Source of the DNA: JAEVLT01 sp964484065
GTDB lineage: Bacteria; Bacillota; Bacilli; Bacillales; Cytobacillaceae
Direction of reading: 5' to 3'
Assembly (NCBI GenBank): GCA_964484065.1
Contig: CAZAEW010000010.1
Span: 1 to 64,000 of the forward strand
DNA: 64,000 nt
A model generated the notes under the pieces. That model was given only the letters and a program-made list of their open reading frames with translations, did not search any database and was not told the origin of the DNA. The translations under genes were made by a program, and so were the position numbers. Of this stretch, positions 25,107 to 33,350 are shown one piece after another. The first letter of the stretch is position 1. Each line of letters opens with the position of its first letter.

Positions 25107-26180
25107 TTAACTATTTGCTTTGATCGTTTCGACCGTTGTTCGGTCACAAGTCCTAACAAGCTGCACGAGCAATTCTTTGGCAGCTGCATAGTCATCGACG
25201 TGGATAATCGATGCATGTGTATGAATGTAGCGCGAACAAATGCCAATCACAGCACTTGGAACCCCTTCATTTGAAAGATGTACCTTTCCTGCATCTGTTC
25301 CCCCCGGAGAAACAAAATATTGATAAGGAATTTTATGCTTTTCTGCGGTATCAAGAATAAATTCTTTTAAACCGCGATGTGTTACCATCGAACGGTCAAG
25401 GATTCTTAATAGTGTTCCTTTTCCTAAATGGCCAAATTCTGATTTTTTTCCGGTCATATCATTTGCCGGGCTTGCATCAAGAGCAAAAAAGAGATCCGGT
25501 TTGATCATATTGGCAGCAGTTTGTGCGCCGCGCAGTCCCACTTCCTCCTGAACGGTAGCCCCGGAGTAAAGGATGTTCGGCAATGTTTCATCTTTTATCT
25601 CTTTCAAAAGCTCGATTGCCAGGCCGCAGCCATAACGATTATCCCATGCTTTTGCTAAAATTTTCTTTTCGTTTGCCATAGGTGTAAATGGACAGATAGG
25701 AAGGATTGACTGGCCCGGTTTAATCCCTATTCGTTCAGCATCCTCCTTATCATTCGCACCAATATCAATCAGCATATTCGTTATTTCCATCGGTTTATTC
25801 CTTTTAGACTCGTCAAGAAGATGAGGAGGAATCGAACCGATCACACCGATGACAGGGCCGTTTTTCGTGATGATTTGAACACGCTGGGCAAGTAAGACTT
25901 GACTCCACCATCCTCCTAGCGGCTGGAAACGAATCATTCCATTTTCCGTAATCGCTGTCACCATGAAAGCCACTTCATCCATATGTCCTGCAGCCATAAT
26001 CGTTGGGCCGTTTGTGCTTCCTTTTTTGACACCAAAGATGCTGCCTAGTTTATCTTGAACAATATCATCCGCGTACTGTGATAATTGCTCTCTCATAAAA
26101 TTCCGGACTAAATGCTCATTTCCGGGAGCTCCAGGTAATTCCGTTAATGTCTGGAAAAGCTTTAATGTTTGTTCCTCCAT
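25107..26180 (-). CDS. ytoP: M42 family glutamyl/leucyl aminopeptidase YtoP
   Basis: Dinuclear-metal aminopeptidase of the M42 (TET/FrvX) family that trims peptides in the cytoplasm. 357 residues, as in B. subtilis. Family landmarks: MAAGHMDEVAFMV (metal His-Asp), AWDNRYGCGLA (bridging Asp), ATVQEEVGLRGAQTAA (catalytic Glu pair) and the C-terminal ICSRYIHTHAS (His ligand). Start ATG after AAAGGAG. Confidence 0.94.
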   Translation of the reverse strand: MEEQTLKLFQTLTELPGAPGNEHLVRNFMREQLSQYADDIVQDKLGSIFGVKKGSTNGPTIMAAGHMDEVAFMVTAITENGMIRFQPLGGWWSQVLLAQRVQIITKNGPVIGVIGSIPPHLLDESKRNKPMEITNMLIDIGANDKEDAERIGIKPGQSILPICPFTPMANEKKILAKAWDNRYGCGLAIELLKEIKDETLPNILYSGATVQEEVGLRGAQTAANMIKPDLFFALDASPANDMTGKKSEFGHLGKGTLLRILDRSMVTHRGLKEFILDTAEKHKIPYQYFVSPGGTDAGKVHLSNEGVPSAVIGICSRYIHTHASIIHVDDYAAAKELLVQLVRTCDRTTVETIKANS

Positions 26181-26346
26181 TACACAGTCTCCTTTAGACT
26201 CGATTTAAATATGTATATACGTATTGTACCGAAGTTTAGTACAGGTTACCACCGATTACTAAGTTTCCGTACAATCCGATTATGTTCTTAAAAAATAATC
26301 AGTTATACTTAAGAGGAGAAGATGGAAGGATTGGAGGCAGAACCGG

Positions 26347-26664
26347 ATGAATTGGAAAACCTTTATAATAGGCGCTGCGGTTGGGCTCATCGGAGGGTAT
26401 GCATTGAAGGAAGTTATTTCAAAAAAGGTAAATATATGTCCTGAAAAAGTATTATCTCAAGTTAAAAGCCAATTTAAACAACAAGGGCCTATCACCGGCT
26501 CGTGGATCCTGATGGAAGCCGAGCCGTACAGCAAAGGGCAGATCCATTATGATGTATATAAAGGCGGTATTTCCAAACAGGAGGATGGGGTAAATAAGCA
26601 ATATGAATTTATTGCTGATGCTTCCACAGGAACCATTCTGGAGGTAAATACTTTAGGAGTTTAA
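26347..26664 (+). CDS. ytzB: Small membrane-anchored PepSY-like protein YtzB
   Basis: 105 residues. An N-terminal glycine-rich hydrophobic segment (TFIIGAAVGLIGGYALKEV) is followed by a PepSY-type module (WILMEAEPYSKGQIHYDVYKGG ... YEFIADASTGTILEV). It is probably anchored in the membrane with the module outside. It matches B. subtilis YtzB in length and position next to ytoP. Biochemical role unknown; PepSY modules are often linked to inhibition of peptidases. GGAGG upstream. Confidence 0.88.
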   Translation: MNWKTFIIGAAVGLIGGYALKEVISKKVNICPEKVLSQVKSQFKQQGPITGSWILMEAEPYSKGQIHYDVYKGGISKQEDGVNKQYEFIADASTGTILEVNTLGV

Positions 26665-26773
26665 TTTATTTAAAACAGCTGATTTTCATTTATTATACGA
26701 ACGGACGGCCCAAAACTGGGGTCGTTTTTTTGTGGAACTGGGACTCATGTATTTTTTATTATAGAAATATTTT

Positions 26774-26827
26774 ATGTTAACTATTCTGAATTATTAGTTG
26801 ACATTTAACCTATTAAGCTTTTATTAT
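26774..26827 (+). promoter_or_regulatory. BirA operator overlapping the bioY-bioB promoter
   Basis: The dyad ATGTTAAC (26774-26781), 15 bases, GTTGACAT (26797-26804) has one mismatch between arms. It fits the GTTAAC-type BirA operators of Firmicutes. A -35 TTGACA (26798-26803) lies inside the right arm, with TATTAT at 26822-26827 as -10. Biotinyl-AMP-loaded BirA would therefore block the promoter. Confidence 0.8.
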
Positions 26828-26930
26828 TTTGTTATTAAGAAAATACGCTGATGAGTGAAGGCGAAGGCGCACTTAGGCGTCAACAGAATTTATGAGGATC
26901 AATTCATTTTAAAAAATGGGGGTTTCGTTT

Positions 26931-27527
26931 ATGACAGGTAAGTTAAAAGCAATGGATTTAACCTTTGCTGCGATGTTTGTCGCATTGATGGCAATTGGAG
27001 CTAATATCACATCAATCGCTCCATTTATGGTTGTGGGAGGAGTTCCCATTACCTTGCAAACTTTTTTTGCTCTGCTGGCGGGGGCTGTACTGGGAAGCCG
27101 CTTGGGTGCCATTTCGTTGATTGTTTATACTTTTGTCGGTCTTGCGGGAGTTCCTGTTTTCGCTCAATTTAAAGCAGGTCCTTCCGTCATTTTAGCGCCA
27201 ACATTTGGATTTATTCTTTCTTATATTTTAACAGCCTATTTTGTCGGAAAAATCGTTGAAAACAAGAAAACATTAGGAAGATTTGTCTTTGCCGGAATAG
27301 TGGGTTTAATCATTAATTATGGAGTTGGAACAAATCTGATGTATTTTGCCTATAAATTTTGGGCAGCCGCACCGCCTGGATTTACCTACAAAATGGCTTG
27401 GATGTGGATGGTTGTTCCGCTTCCAAAAGACATTATTCTTGCCGTTTGCGCGGGTGTTCTCGGGCACCGTTTGGAACGCACAGTAATGTCAAGAACGAAA
27501 CTGCGACAAACAAAAAAACCGGCTTAA
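26931..27527 (+). CDS. bioY: Biotin transporter BioY
   Basis: S-component of an ECF-type biotin importer in the cytoplasmic membrane. About six hydrophobic helices; conserved BioY block GGVPITLQTFFALLAGAVLG near residues 35-55 and a later NYGVGTNLMYFAYKF region. Start ATG at 26931 (MTGKLKAMD, 198 residues): the GGGGG just upstream serves as ribosome site, so the ATG at 26916 is less likely. It is followed closely by bioB under the shared BirA operator. The energising EcfA/A'/T genes are not in the window. Confidence 0.93.
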   Translation: MTGKLKAMDLTFAAMFVALMAIGANITSIAPFMVVGGVPITLQTFFALLAGAVLGSRLGAISLIVYTFVGLAGVPVFAQFKAGPSVILAPTFGFILSYILTAYFVGKIVENKKTLGRFVFAGIVGLIINYGVGTNLMYFAYKFWAAAPPGFTYKMAWMWMVVPLPKDIILAVCAGVLGHRLERTVMSRTKLRQTKKPA

Positions 27528-27548
27528 CGGTGAATGGGGGAAATAAAA

Positions 27549-28541
27549 TTGACTTGGAAACAGCTGGCGATCAATACACTTGCCGGTCATAAACTGACCG
27601 ATGAAGAAGCATTATCTATTCTGAATTGCCCGGACGAGGAATTACTTGAACTTATTAACGGTGCGTATACGATCCGCCATTATTATTTTGGAAATAAAGT
27701 AAAATTAAATATGATTATTAATACAAAGTCTGGAAATTGTTCTGAGAATTGCGGTTATTGTTCGCAGTCCAGCATTTCTTCGGCCCCGATAGAAAAATAT
27801 CGGATGATGGATAGAGAATCGATTTTAAAGGGCGCAAAACAGGCACACGACTTAAATGTCGGCACCTATTGCATTGTAGCCAGCGGCAGAGGGCCAACGG
27901 GCAGTGAAGTTGATCAAGTAATCGATGCCATTAAAGAAATTAAAGAAAACTACAATCTTAAAGTTTGCGCCTGTCTCGGACTGTTAAAGCCGGAGCAGGC
28001 TGCAAAATTAAAAGAAGCCGGAGTAGACCGATACAATCATAATATTAACACCTCAGAAAACCACCATGAATCGATCACGACTTCCCATACTTATCAAGAC
28101 CGCGTTAATAATGTTGAATTAATTAAGGAACACGGCATGTCGCCTTGTTCAGGCGTTATTATCGGCATGAAAGAAACAAAGCAGGATGTCATTGATATGG
28201 CAAGAAGCCTTCATGCTTTAGATGCCGATTCCATCCCGGTCAACTTCCTTCATGCGATTGAAGGAACACCGCTTGCCGGGGTCCATGAACTGAATCCGCG
28301 CTACTGCTTAAAGGTTCTTTGCTTGATGAGATATATCAATCCAAGTAAAGAAATCCGGATCTCCGGCGGCAGAGAAGTGAATCTGCGAAGCTTGCAGCCG
28401 CTTGGTCTTTATGCAGCCAACTCCATTTTTGTCGGCAATTATTTAACAACCGAAGGCCAGGAAAAGATTGCCGACTACCAAATGCTAGAAGACCTCGGCT
28501 TTAAAATAGACTTTGCCGAACAGCCGGCTCAGACTGTTTAA
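27549..28541 (+). CDS. bioB: Biotin synthase
   Basis: Radical SAM enzyme that inserts sulfur into dethiobiotin, the last step of biotin synthesis. The CxxxCxxC cluster motif is CSENCGYC; YRMMDRESILKGAKQAHDLN and the SGGREVNLRSLQPLGLYAANS block are typical. A TTG at 27549 is chosen (LTWKQLAINTLAG, 330 residues), as GGGGGA is eight bases upstream; the ATG at 27534 is within that site. No bioWAFD genes are here, so dethiobiotin must come from elsewhere in the genome or from outside. Confidence 0.95.
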   Translation: MTWKQLAINTLAGHKLTDEEALSILNCPDEELLELINGAYTIRHYYFGNKVKLNMIINTKSGNCSENCGYCSQSSISSAPIEKYRMMDRESILKGAKQAHDLNVGTYCIVASGRGPTGSEVDQVIDAIKEIKENYNLKVCACLGLLKPEQAAKLKEAGVDRYNHNINTSENHHESITTSHTYQDRVNNVELIKEHGMSPCSGVIIGMKETKQDVIDMARSLHALDADSIPVNFLHAIEGTPLAGVHELNPRYCLKVLCLMRYINPSKEIRISGGREVNLRSLQPLGLYAANSIFVGNYLTTEGQEKIADYQMLEDLGFKIDFAEQPAQTV

Positions 28542-28568
28542 GCACGGCGATTTCGCCAAGAAAGCATG

Positions 28569-28605
28569 AGAGGATGTCCCATTTGCGAGACATCCTCTTT
28601 TTTAT
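28569..28605 (+). terminator. Terminator of bioYB
   Basis: Stem AGAGGATGTC / GACATCCTCT followed by TTTTTTATTTTT. Confidence 0.9.
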
Positions 28606-29444
28606 TTTTCTCTTTTAATACTTTCAATGATTTCCTTTTGGTCTTCTCCCCATTTAACTGCATGGTAAAATTTATCATGGTAAAAAGTAAACCACGCATG
28701 ATTTTCAAGACCATAGGAAAGCCATTTTTGTTTGGCGGCAATTGAATCCATTGGATAATCATCATAAGCTAGAACCCAAAGAACATTTTGATGAGCATGC
28801 GTCGGCAAGATATCTGCCATATGAATCGCCATCTCATTTCCATCATCAATTATCAAAATACAGTGGCCATCACTATGCCCGCCGGTATGTATGAGTTTTA
28901 ACGGCCCAAAGGACCATTCTTCATCAAAAGGAACTACTTGATGGGAAATCGCTTCCCAGTTTTCCCGCCAATACGTGCTCTTTGAGCGGATATTTGGCTC
29001 TCTCATTTCATCCCATTCAATCTTGGAGGTAATAATCCTTGCATTCGGATATACAGTTTGAAGGTTTCCATCCACAAGCTTTGTCAATCCGATCACATGA
29101 TCAAAATGCAAATGTGTCATTAAAATATAATCAATATCTTCCGGTGACAGCCCTAATCTTTCCAACGAAGTGTCTACATCCGATTCTTTGATTACTCCGA
29201 AGTTTCTCAGCTGTTTTTCTGTTAGTCTTCCTCTCCCTAATCCGGAATCGACGAGCATATTCTTACCATCGAATTGGATAAGAATTGGATCCGCGGACAA
29301 CTCGATTTGATTTTTCTCATTGCACGGATACTTTTTTTTCCAAAGTGCTTTCGGTACGACTCCAAACATTGCCCCGCCGTCTAAATTCATCACCCCTCCC
29401 GGAAGCCATGTTAAAGAAACTCTGCCAATCTGCAAACGATTCAT
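28602..29444 (-). CDS. ytnP: MBL-fold hydrolase YtnP (lactonase-like)
   Basis: Metallo-beta-lactamase-fold hydrolase, 280 residues. Zinc-binding motif HLHFDHVIGL, later histidine in GGHSDGHCIL, and Asp/His ligands near HMADILPTHAH. B. subtilis YtnP is reported as a lactonase that interferes with Streptomyces signalling; the substrate here is inferred from the family only. Start ATG after GGAGGAG. It converges on bioB. Confidence 0.88.
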   Translation of the reverse strand: MNRLQIGRVSLTWLPGGVMNLDGGAMFGVVPKALWKKKYPCNEKNQIELSADPILIQFDGKNMLVDSGLGRGRLTEKQLRNFGVIKESDVDTSLERLGLSPEDIDYILMTHLHFDHVIGLTKLVDGNLQTVYPNARIITSKIEWDEMREPNIRSKSTYWRENWEAISHQVVPFDEEWSFGPLKLIHTGGHSDGHCILIIDDGNEMAIHMADILPTHAHQNVLWVLAYDDYPMDSIAAKQKWLSYGLENHAWFTFYHDKFYHAVKWGEDQKEIIESIKREK

Positions 29445-29517
29445 TCATTCTCCTCCTTTGTTCCATTAACATTATTTTACCATCATGAACAATATTTTGA
29501 AAATTTTTAATAATAAA

Positions 29518-29545
29518 AAAATAACCAGTTCAACTGCGAACTGGT
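29518..29545 (-). terminator. Terminator of trmB
   Basis: Stem ACCAGTTC / GAACTGGT followed on the minus strand by TATTTTTT. Confidence 0.85.
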
Positions 29546-30190
29546 CTAGCTTTTTGGATATTTGACTTCAGAGCGGTAGATACGGTGGCCCATTTCGGAA
29601 AATTTCTGCTCGTATTCCGTCATGATGTTTCCTTCAAAATCACTTTTATGAAGGTCAAGGCTGACATATTTCAGCAGCAGCCCATATTGGGAAAAACTCA
29701 TTAGGGAATATTCAAACAAGCCTTGATTATCGGTTTTAAAATGAATTTCTCCTTCGTCCTTCAAAATATTCTCATACTGCTTTAAAAAGCTTTTATACGT
29801 CAACCGCCTTTTCTCATGACGCTTTTTCGGCCATGGATCAGAAAAATTCAAATAAATTCTGTCAACATCATTTTTGGCAAAAAACTTTTCCAGATCATTA
29901 GCGTTCACATTTAAAAGCTTCACATTCGGCAGCTCCGCTTCAATGACCCGGTCGAGAGCAGCAACAATCACACTTTGGAACAGTTCAATTCCAATATAAT
30001 TGATATCAGGATTGGCTTTGGCCATTTCGGTAACAAACCGTCCCTTGCCGCTGCCGATCTCGATATGAAGCGGCTGCGCTTTTTCAAAAACCGCATTCCA
30101 GTTTCCTTTCTGCATTTCCGGATTCGGAATCACGTACTGTGGATGATTGTCTATTTTATCCTTTGCCCAAGGTTTATGTCTTAATCGCAT
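29546..30190 (-). CDS. trmB: tRNA (guanine-N7)-methyltransferase
   Basis: SAM-dependent enzyme that makes m7G46 in the tRNA variable loop. 214 residues. SAM motif LHIEIGSGKGRFVTEMA, active-site motif YLNFSDPWPKKRHEKRRL, and C-terminal EYEQKFSEMGHRIYR. It keeps the B. subtilis neighbourhood with ytzH and ytmP; it is divergent from ytzH. Confidence 0.95.
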   Translation of the reverse strand: MRLRHKPWAKDKIDNHPQYVIPNPEMQKGNWNAVFEKAQPLHIEIGSGKGRFVTEMAKANPDINYIGIELFQSVIVAALDRVIEAELPNVKLLNVNANDLEKFFAKNDVDRIYLNFSDPWPKKRHEKRRLTYKSFLKQYENILKDEGEIHFKTDNQGLFEYSLMSFSQYGLLLKYVSLDLHKSDFEGNIMTEYEQKFSEMGHRIYRSEVKYPKS

Positions 30191-30283
30191 TTATTACACT
30201 CCTAAATATTCTATCGTTCAAAACGATACCATGCCGCAAGCAGTCTTGCAAGTTTATTTTGCCCGGTAATCATGTATAAACAC

Positions 30284-30321
30284 AAAAAGGAATTCACATG
30301 ATATAGTGTGAATTCCTTTTT
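30284..30321. promoter_or_regulatory. Perfect 15-bp inverted repeat in the trmB-ytzH divergent region
   Basis: AAAAAGGAATTCACA (30284-30298) pairs perfectly with TGTGAATTCCTTTTT (30307-30321) around an 8-nt loop, ending about 25 bases upstream of the ytzH start. It has the shape of an intrinsic terminator on both strands but lies in a 5' region. It may be an attenuator, an operator, or a stop for leftward readthrough into trmB. Confidence 0.65.
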
Positions 30322-30346
30322 AGATACCACGAAAGGGTGATTTTAG

Positions 30347-30625
30347 ATGCCATTAAGTCATCAAGATCAAGTTACTTTATTAAAAGATATATTATCGAAT
30401 CACCAGACTGACTGCTGCGGATCAGTTTCTGAATGCGAACAAGTGGAACGTTTAGTTAAATCCCTTATGGTAAATGAACAAGTCGATCAGAATGTCAAAA
30501 ACATACTGGAAGAAGTCTATTTTTACGGCCAGCGCGGAGCCCAGACCGCTGATTTAGACCAGCATATTTTGACCAATCAAGATAACCTGTCGCAATGGGT
30601 CAGCAATATCGATCAATTTTCTTAA
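30347..30625 (+). CDS. ytzH: YtzH-like protein
   Basis: Small acidic, soluble protein of 92 residues, matching the YtzH family (QDQVTLLKDILSNHQTDCCGSVSECEQVERL). It contains a CC pair and a third cysteine at SECE. No function is known. Conserved beside trmB and ytmP. Its stop is one base from the stop of converging ytmP, leaving no room for a terminator. Confidence 0.87.
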   Translation: MPLSHQDQVTLLKDILSNHQTDCCGSVSECEQVERLVKSLMVNEQVDQNVKNILEEVYFYGQRGAQTADLDQHILTNQDNLSQWVSNIDQFS

Positions 30626-30626
30626 C

Positions 30627-31400
30627 CTACAAAATACTGTTTAAAAAATGAACCCATTTATGCATCTCTTGAAAACGGTCTTTATTTTTATGCCATTGAA
30701 TCGATGACAATGTTTGCAATGCCACATACCATTTCATTCGCTGCTTTAAATGATCCGTCAATTTCGTACCATACATGGCAAGCCATTTATCCCAATTTTC
30801 CTCAGGAATATACCAATAAAGAAGCAGACCTAAGTCAATTGCCGGGTCAGCAATCATGGCACCGTCCCAATCGATCAAATACAACTGGTTGTTTTCGGTA
30901 AGCAGCCAGTTGTTATGATTGACATCGCCATGGCAGACTACTTTCATTTCACTGCTGATATTATTCTCTTCCCTTTTCAAATATGCAATGGATTTTCTTA
31001 CTTCGGGAAAATGGAGAACTTCTTTATCCAATTCATCGTATATCATTTTAAAAAGAGTGCCCGGCTGAAGCGGTGTTTTCTCCATCCGCTTTAGCATTCC
31101 AAGGAGCGGCTTGGAATGATGGATTTTTCTTAGCAGCTTAGCAACCCGTTCTTGATTCATTTCAGCTGGCTTTAACTCTCTTCCCGAGAGCCATTGCTGC
31201 GCCGTGATCACATCACCATTTTCCAGTCTCTTCGTCCAAACAAGCTTTGGGACAATTCCCTCTGCTGATAAAACCGCAAGAAAAGGAGATGAATTTCGTT
31301 TAAGGAAAAGTCGTTGATCTTCATGTCTGGCAAAAAAAGCCTCCCCCGTTGCTCCTCCTGCAGGGACAATTTCCCATTCTTGTCCGAATATATGTTCCAA
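30627..31400 (-). CDS. ytmP: Phosphotransferase-family protein YtmP
   Basis: Choline/aminoglycoside-kinase fold, 257 residues. Brenner-type catalytic loop VCHGDVNHNNWLL, then the metal-binding LIDWDGAMIADPAIDLG. An N-terminal AGGATGEAFFARH is the nucleotide-binding loop. The natural substrate is not known. TTG start supported by GAAGGTGA. Family members sit beside trmB in many Bacillus. Confidence 0.88.
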   Translation of the reverse strand: MEHIFGQEWEIVPAGGATGEAFFARHEDQRLFLKRNSSPFLAVLSAEGIVPKLVWTKRLENGDVITAQQWLSGRELKPAEMNQERVAKLLRKIHHSKPLLGMLKRMEKTPLQPGTLFKMIYDELDKEVLHFPEVRKSIAYLKREENNISSEMKVVCHGDVNHNNWLLTENNQLYLIDWDGAMIADPAIDLGLLLYWYIPEENWDKWLAMYGTKLTDHLKQRMKWYVALQTLSSIQWHKNKDRFQEMHKWVHFLNSIL

Positions 31401-31522
31401 AATTGTTCACCTTCAATTTATCCCATTCTAGTGGGTAATCCCATCGATTGATAGAGGGTAAATTCATGCTCCTGTGAAGGTTTGTAGTTATCTTCACAAG
31501 CTTACTTTTTTGTTGAAAAAAT

Positions 31523-31559
31523 AAAAAAAGAGCTATTGATACCATTACACACAATAGCC
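31523..31559 (-). terminator. Terminator downstream of the thpR-NERD operon
   Basis: On the minus strand GGCTATTG / CAATAGCT followed by TTTTTTTATTTTTT, about 120 bases after the NERD-like stop. Confidence 0.75.
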
Positions 31560-31678
31560 ATCTTTATAAATTTTATCTCGGAGTGGCTTTTATAGTCAAG
31601 ACTATCCAAAAAAAATAAGAAATTCTAACTTATGCAATCTACAGCAAATTTGGAGAATAGCCGCCTTATCATGGATCT

Positions 31679-32653
31679 TTATTCGCTTTCACCCGGCGGC
31701 GCCTCCCACTCCAGTCTTCGCATGCTCGTCGTTTGGCAGTATAGTAATAACGCCTTTGCACTTTTTAATTGAATCGCTTTTAGCGGAGATTTTAAGCTCC
31801 TCATTGACTGAAACCACTGTTCAAAATTGCGGGATTCGGCAAACTGGATATCAAACGGAGCAGTCGGATAATCAATATATCCATTCCTGCTCACGACCAG
31901 TTTATGAATTGGAAAGTCAATATCGTGGGAACGAAAAATATTCCGTACAATTCCTTCCGTTCGATTTAAAGTAATGAGAGGATTTAATACCTTTTTTTCC
32001 TCTTTTTTTGTCCGTTTCAGCCAAAATCTCTCGCTTGAACCGACAAATACGGCTGAGTCTTCCTCCTCGATGAACGTGATACACCATGTTTCTGTAGGTG
32101 TTAACATGATAATATCAGCCTCAACGGGAGCTTTTTTTAACAAGAAAATCGGCTTATAAAGAATTAAAAACGTGTCAGGAAAACGCTGCAAAAAAAACTT
32201 TAAATTTTCTTCAAAGTAATATTTTCCATGAAACGATGATTTCTCAAAAACCGTTGAGCTTGCCCATTTCAATTGAAACCGGTAAAGCTGATCCAAAAAC
32301 TGTTGTTTCAGATCTTCAATGGTTTCTGGTTTGTATGCAAACGATGCAAAAAATGACATTGGATCTTCCTCGCTTGTTGGAGGTGAAACGGTGCTGTCAA
32401 TTATCTCAGGATCCTTTTGACCGTGTTTAAACAGGTTTGTTATTTTTTTTAAAATGGCCGGTTTGTTTTCATCTTCCCAATTCTCGTCTGAGTCGGAAAG
32501 TGACAAATTGGATGTATCCTGTCCTTCATTAAGCCAATTTGCTTTTGTTTGTTCCCACTGTTGCATTTTTAAACGGACAAAACGGGATGGATATGTAAAA
32601 ATATCCTGCTCATACCGTGATATATAGTCCTGGAGCTTTATTAGCTGTCCCAT
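31679..32653 (-). CDS. NERD-domain-like protein of unknown function
   Basis: 324 residues, soluble. The N-terminal third is hydrophilic and low in conservation; the centre (YYFEENLKFFLQRFPDTFLILYKPIFLLKKAPVEADIIMLTPTE is the region, about 145-190) resembles a nuclease-related domain, with E..AD..ML spacing. Metal-site residues cannot be verified by eye. AGGAGGG precedes the ATG. It follows thpR by 17 bases, so the two are probably co-transcribed; thpR acts on RNA ends. The NERD assignment is tentative. Confidence 0.6.
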   Translation of the reverse strand: MGQLIKLQDYISRYEQDIFTYPSRFVRLKMQQWEQTKANWLNEGQDTSNLSLSDSDENWEDENKPAILKKITNLFKHGQKDPEIIDSTVSPPTSEEDPMSFFASFAYKPETIEDLKQQFLDQLYRFQLKWASSTVFEKSSFHGKYYFEENLKFFLQRFPDTFLILYKPIFLLKKAPVEADIIMLTPTETWCITFIEEEDSAVFVGSSERFWLKRTKKEEKKVLNPLITLNRTEGIVRNIFRSHDIDFPIHKLVVSRNGYIDYPTAPFDIQFAESRNFEQWFQSMRSLKSPLKAIQLKSAKALLLYCQTTSMRRLEWEAPPGESE

Positions 32654-32670
32654 TTGTGCCCTCCTGCCTT

Positions 32671-33249
32671 TTAATTAATCTTTTCCTGTAAAGAAAAGAT
32701 TCTGATTGCCTCGTATTTAGGTATTTTTTGCAGATGTGTTTGATATAAGGCAATTTCTGATGCCTCCAATTCAATTGGCATAGGCTGAAGCTTCGCCCAC
32801 TCCTTGAGTGACTCATTTTGAAAACGTTCTTCCCTTGCCCATTTTCTCGCCATTGTGATATGCGGCCGGAATGGTCTTGTCTCAAGTTGAAAGCCGGCAT
32901 CTTCACATGCTGTAAAAACTTTGTTTCTTATTAATTGTAACTCATTGTTTTGCTCCGTTTCAGCAAAAAATATCCTGGGACTATCCTGTTTCCCAAAAAT
33001 CCCAAGCCCATTTATTTTCAGTTGAAATCTTGCTGCCTCTTTAAGTCTCTCAGTTATGTTTTTTTGAGCGATTTCCAGCTTGTCCTGCGGGGCATTTCCA
33101 AGAAAAGCGAGCGTAATGTGCAGGTCCTCATGATGCACCCAACGTTTAAAGGGAAAAACACTCCGCAGCTTCTCCATTCTTTCTTTCATGATTAATTTTG
33201 TTTCGTCCGGTAATTTGACTGCAAAGAAAAAATGTGTATGAAGTTCCAT
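32671..33249 (-). CDS. thpR: RNA 2',3'-cyclic phosphodiesterase (2'-5' RNA ligase family)
   Basis: 2H phosphoesterase that opens 2',3'-cyclic phosphates at RNA ends. Two H-x-[TS]-x motifs: LHITLAFLG and HITMARKW. About 192 residues from the ATG at 33249; a GTG nine bases from GGGAAG upstream is less likely because it overlaps the ribosome site. B. subtilis equivalent is YtlP. It is in an operon with the NERD-like gene and is preceded by the dat terminator. Confidence 0.9.
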   Translation of the reverse strand: MELHTHFFFAVKLPDETKLIMKERMEKLRSVFPFKRWVHHEDLHITLAFLGNAPQDKLEIAQKNITERLKEAARFQLKINGLGIFGKQDSPRIFFAETEQNNELQLIRNKVFTACEDAGFQLETRPFRPHITMARKWAREERFQNESLKEWAKLQPMPIELEASEIALYQTHLQKIPKYEAIRIFSLQEKIN

Positions 33250-33297
33250 TTTACGTTCATTCACTTCCCTATTATTTAGAATCTTTCTGGTTTCTTA

Positions 33298-33338
33298 ATA
33301 AAAAACGTGCATCCATCCAAGCAGATTGCACGTCTTTT
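33298..33338 (-). terminator. Terminator of dat
   Basis: ACGTGCA / TGCACGT stem followed by TTTTTT on the minus strand, 15 bases past the dat stop. Confidence 0.8.
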
Positions 33339-33350
33339 CGCTTCTTCCTT

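Noticed and set aside
31404..31464. Short frame beginning MNLPSINRWDYPLEW upstream of ytmP
   Set aside because: It runs into the ytmP coding sequence in another frame and resembles no family I know, so it is probably chance.
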